A stretch of DNA of 7,181 nucleotides from Thermoplasmata archaeon (GTDB taxonomy: Archaea; Thermoplasmatota; Thermoplasmata; Thermoplasmatales; Thermoplasmataceae), in NCBI GenBank assembly GCA_021802365.1, contig JAKAAJ010000056.1:1-7181 (forward strand), given 5' to 3'. A model generated the notes under the pieces. It was given only the letters and a program-made list of their open reading frames with translations, made no database searches and was not told the DNA's origin. The position numbers and the translations under genes are program-made. Position 1 is the first letter of the stretch. Every line of letters starts with the position of its first letter. This document shows, piece by piece, positions 6,080 to 7,181 of the stretch.

Positions 6080-6098
6080 AGAGTTTTTGGAAAACCTT
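6080..6098. repeat. Near-palindromic motif, right copy, beside the IS5 relic
   Basis: AGAGTTTTT, two bases, AAAACCTT. This is the partner of the copy at 5473-5492, with the decayed IS5-type transposase between them. It also overlaps the possible coding fragment on the minus strand. Confidence 0.3.
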
Positions 6099-6124
6099 AT
6101 GATCATGGACTTTGTTTTTTTTAA

Positions 6125-6128
6125 GTAT
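6125..6128. repeat. Candidate target site duplication GTAT (left)
   Basis: GTAT here and at 7132-7135 flank the insertion sequence. A 4-bp match alone is weak, but both copies sit in the same codon phase of the interrupted minus-strand frame, as a real duplication inside a gene would leave. Confidence 0.4.
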
Positions 6129-6131
6129 TTC

Positions 6132-6141
6132 TAGGGCGTCT
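6132..6141 (+). repeat. Left terminal inverted repeat of the IS
   Basis: TAGGGCGTCT reading inward. It pairs with the right end at 7120-7129 with one mismatch. The similarity fades within the next ten bases (13 of 20 overall). It begins seven bases after the transposase stop codon region when read outward. Confidence 0.6.
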
Positions 6142-6147
6142 CATCTT

Positions 6148-7095
6148 TTAACAACTGACGATTTTCATTATCTCCCTAGGCTTATTTCCCATTTTGATGT
6201 TTGATACAATCATGAGATTGTATGCAATTGCCTTGAGGCCAATTGCAGTGTCATAAGATCTGTTCCTGACATACCAGATATTCTCTGCCCTCATGATCTC
6301 TTCAAGTATTGAGAATGTCCTCTCTATCTCCCACCTGAGGGAATACAGAGAAGAATATTCCCTCCTGAGATCAATTCCAATTCTGCGGTTCACTGACAGT
6401 CTTTCAGGAACTATGCCCCTTCTCTTATTGGTGTCAATTATAGGCAAAGAATGTGTATTCTCAAACACATAATCGTATATGTCAGATGTATCATATGCTG
6501 AGTCCCCTAAGATATAGGAGAAATTCATTACGGAATCCACCATTTCATGTGATACACGTGAATCATGTATGTTTCCCTTCGTGATTATCCAGTCCATGAT
6601 CATGAGGGAATCAATGTCCAGTGACATATGGCACTTCCTGCCATATGTCCATCCCTTTGTTGTTTTGGACCATCCACTATATGGATCTCTGTAATTGCCC
6701 CATACCTTTCTCCTCATTGCAGTGGAATACTTGCATGTGTGGATCATGAAGGAATCGACAGCTGCACATTCCTTCATGGAATGGAGGAATGTGATTGACC
6801 TGTTCATGGCATGCAGATCCATTGATCGTGCTCTTCTTGATAATGTCTGGAATGATGGTATTTCTTTGAGGCCAATCATCATGAGATATTCCTCATGATT
6901 GGTGAGGAATGTCGCTGATGATCTGTATGAGATATCGGATATCTGCAACAGGATGAGAATCTTAAGGATCTGCCGATCTGTGTACTTTCTCCTTCGATCA
7001 TCAGGCGAAACTATATTGTCTATCCGATCATGATCGGCGGGATATGCTGTTCGGGCATATCCCAAAATTATAAACTGGTAGATAATGTTCGACAT
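6148..7095 (-). CDS. IS transposase, DDE type (IS4/IS5 superfamily)
   Basis: This 315-residue transposase catalyses excision and insertion of the surrounding element. The RNase H-like core shows the expected acidic triad: Asp114 (AAVDSFMIH), Asp198 (YILGDSAYDTSD) and Glu258 (RWEIERTF). Supporting elements are the GNIHDSR segment (174-180) before the second Asp, and a Y-2-R-3-E spacing (Tyr251, Arg254, Glu258) as in the IS4-type YREK signature; the K position seven residues on is Glu265. The N-terminal 100 residues are a basic helical region likely to bind the ends (DDRRRKYTDRQILKILILLQ, 32-51). Length and uninterrupted frame suggest a functional protein. The ATG at 7095 lies 34 bases inside the right inverted repeat. 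I see no TATA box inside the element; the nearest is in the flanking DNA. Confidence 0.88.
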   Translation of the reverse strand: MSNIIYQFIILGYARTAYPADHDRIDNIVSPDDRRRKYTDRQILKILILLQISDISYRSSATFLTNHEEYLMMIGLKEIPSFQTLSRRARSMDLHAMNRSITFLHSMKECAAVDSFMIHTCKYSTAMRRKVWGNYRDPYSGWSKTTKGWTYGRKCHMSLDIDSLMIMDWIITKGNIHDSRVSHEMVDSVMNFSYILGDSAYDTSDIYDYVFENTHSLPIIDTNKRRGIVPERLSVNRRIGIDLRREYSSLYSLRWEIERTFSILEEIMRAENIWYVRNRSYDTAIGLKAIAYNLMIVSNIKMGNKPREIMKIVSC

Positions 7096-7119
7096 ATGTC
7101 TGACTTTTCATGAAACTCA

Positions 7120-7129
7120 AGACACCCTA
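7120..7129 (-). repeat. Right terminal inverted repeat of the IS
   Basis: Reads TAGGGTGTCT inward on the minus strand, matching the left end at 9 of 10 positions. Its first three bases supply a TAG stop in frame with the open stretch to the right. Confidence 0.6.
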
Positions 7130-7131
7130 TT

Positions 7132-7135
7132 GTAT
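7132..7135. repeat. Candidate target site duplication GTAT (right)
   Basis: Partner of GTAT at 6125-6128. It lies two bases outside the right inverted repeat and is part of a TATA-like sequence in the flanking DNA. Confidence 0.4.
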
Positions 7136-7141
7136 AAATTT
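7132..7141 (-). promoter_or_regulatory. TATA-like box upstream of the transposase, outside the IS
   Basis: Read on the minus strand the site is AAATTTATAC, centred about 42 bp before the transposase ATG at 7095, which would give a leader of roughly 15 bases. It sits in the host flank and overlaps the duplicated target site. It may be a genuine fortuitous promoter, a promoter for a plus-strand gene (ATG at 7168), or simply AT-rich coding sequence. Confidence 0.25.
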
Positions 7142-7181
7142 TATCCTTTTAAAATCATTTCCCAAGAATGCCGCAGCACCT

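Larger units (their letters stand above)
6060..6128 (-). pseudogene. 3' fragment of a coding region split by the IS
   Basis: On the minus strand, directly outside the left end of the insertion sequence, a frame reads (from the GTAT duplication) ILKKNKVHDHKVFQKLSL and a few more residues to a TGA at 6062-6060. It is in the same codon phase as the open stretch at 7132-7180 on the far side of the IS, so the two may be the tail of one gene. I recognise no family. The stretch is short and AT-rich, so chance openness is possible. Confidence 0.3.
6129..7131 (-). mobile_element. Insertion sequence of about 1.0 kb with a DDE transposase
   Basis: The ends carry imperfect terminal inverted repeats: TAGGGCGTCT at 6132-6141 and its near-exact inverse AGACACCCTA at 7120-7129 (9 of 10 identical, weaker match further in). 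The enclosed transposase fills almost the whole element, as in compact IS4/IS5-superfamily elements. The outer limits are set by the candidate GTAT duplication and could be off by two or three bases each side, since the two ends differ by one base outside TAGGG. The open transposase and clear ends suggest a recent, possibly active copy. Confidence 0.7.
7130..7181 (-). pseudogene. Truncated coding fragment running off the right edge, interrupted by the IS
   Basis: On the minus strand the window begins with an open frame of 17 codons (GAAAFLGNDFKRIKFIQ) that hits the TAG formed by the IS end at 7129-7127. The native sequence would stop at the GTAT duplication; joined across the IS it continues into the frame at 6128-6060. 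The family cannot be named from so few residues. An alternative reading is a plus-strand gene starting at the ATG at 7168, with the TATA-like bases at 7132-7141 as its promoter. Confidence 0.3.

Noticed and set aside
6041..6124. Plus-strand frame of 27 codons ending just before the IS
   Set aside because: It is very short, has no clear promoter or ribosome site, and conflicts with the minus-strand fragment that is in phase across the IS.
6695..6898. Plus-strand open frame of 67 codons inside the transposase
   Set aside because: It is a shadow of the intact DDE transposase on the other strand.
1..7181. tRNA genes, rRNA, CRISPR repeats, toxin-antitoxin or defence genes
   Set aside because: I saw no T-loop-like GGTTCGAATCC with cloverleaf partners, no regularly spaced direct repeats and no proteins of those families.

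Overview
The window looks like chromosomal DNA of a Thermoplasmatales-type archaeon (Ferroplasma/Cuniculiplasma/Thermoplasma relatives). The evidence is AT-rich DNA, arginine mostly from AGA/AGG, frequent ATA isoleucine codons, and TATA boxes about 25-33 bp upstream of start codons with little or no Shine-Dalgarno sequence, as expected for leaderless archaeal transcripts. The lineage is inferred from style and gene content; no rRNA or other marker gene is present.

Layout. Positions 1-698 hold no intact recognisable gene: a hairpin plus T-run that may terminate a gene to the left, several short or broken minus-strand reading frames, and a 12-bp inverted repeat (41-52/506-517). Next comes a minus-strand AhpD-like carboxymuconolactone decarboxylase family protein (699-1025). 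Divergent from it is a five-helix membrane protein resembling the CcdC/DUF1453 family (1170-1739). Convergent with that is a 55-residue cysteine-rich CWC-type protein (1759-1926, minus). A two-gene plus-strand operon of class I SAM-dependent methyltransferases follows (1995-2546 and 2552-3100); its TATA box shows that the first protein starts at the ATG at 1995 rather than at an upstream TTG. Two minus-strand membrane protein genes come next: a four-helix protein of unknown function (3126-3569) and a 560-residue SLC13/DASS-like transporter with two cytoplasmic RCK_C (TrkA-C) domains (3654-5336). Each has its own TATA box.

The right end (about 5470-7181) is a graveyard of mobile elements. A decayed IS5-type transposase on the minus strand (5610-5969) is still readable in one frame through three in-frame stops. 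Next to it is an apparently intact 1.0-kb insertion sequence (6129-7131) with a 315-residue DDE transposase, terminal inverted repeats built on TAGGG(C/T)GTCT, and a candidate 4-bp target duplication GTAT. Removing the element and one GTAT copy joins two minus-strand open stretches in frame, suggesting it split a coding region that began beyond the right edge.

How the genes work together: the methyltransferase pair is the only clear operon. Three genes at 699-1926 all fit a thiol or redox theme (CxxC peroxidase-like, CcdC-like, Cys-rich), but this link rests on proximity alone. I found no tRNA, rRNA, CRISPR array, toxin-antitoxin or defence system. I do not see a convincing new system; the most useful points are the small CWC gene, the IS-interrupted reading frame and the decayed IS5 transposase.
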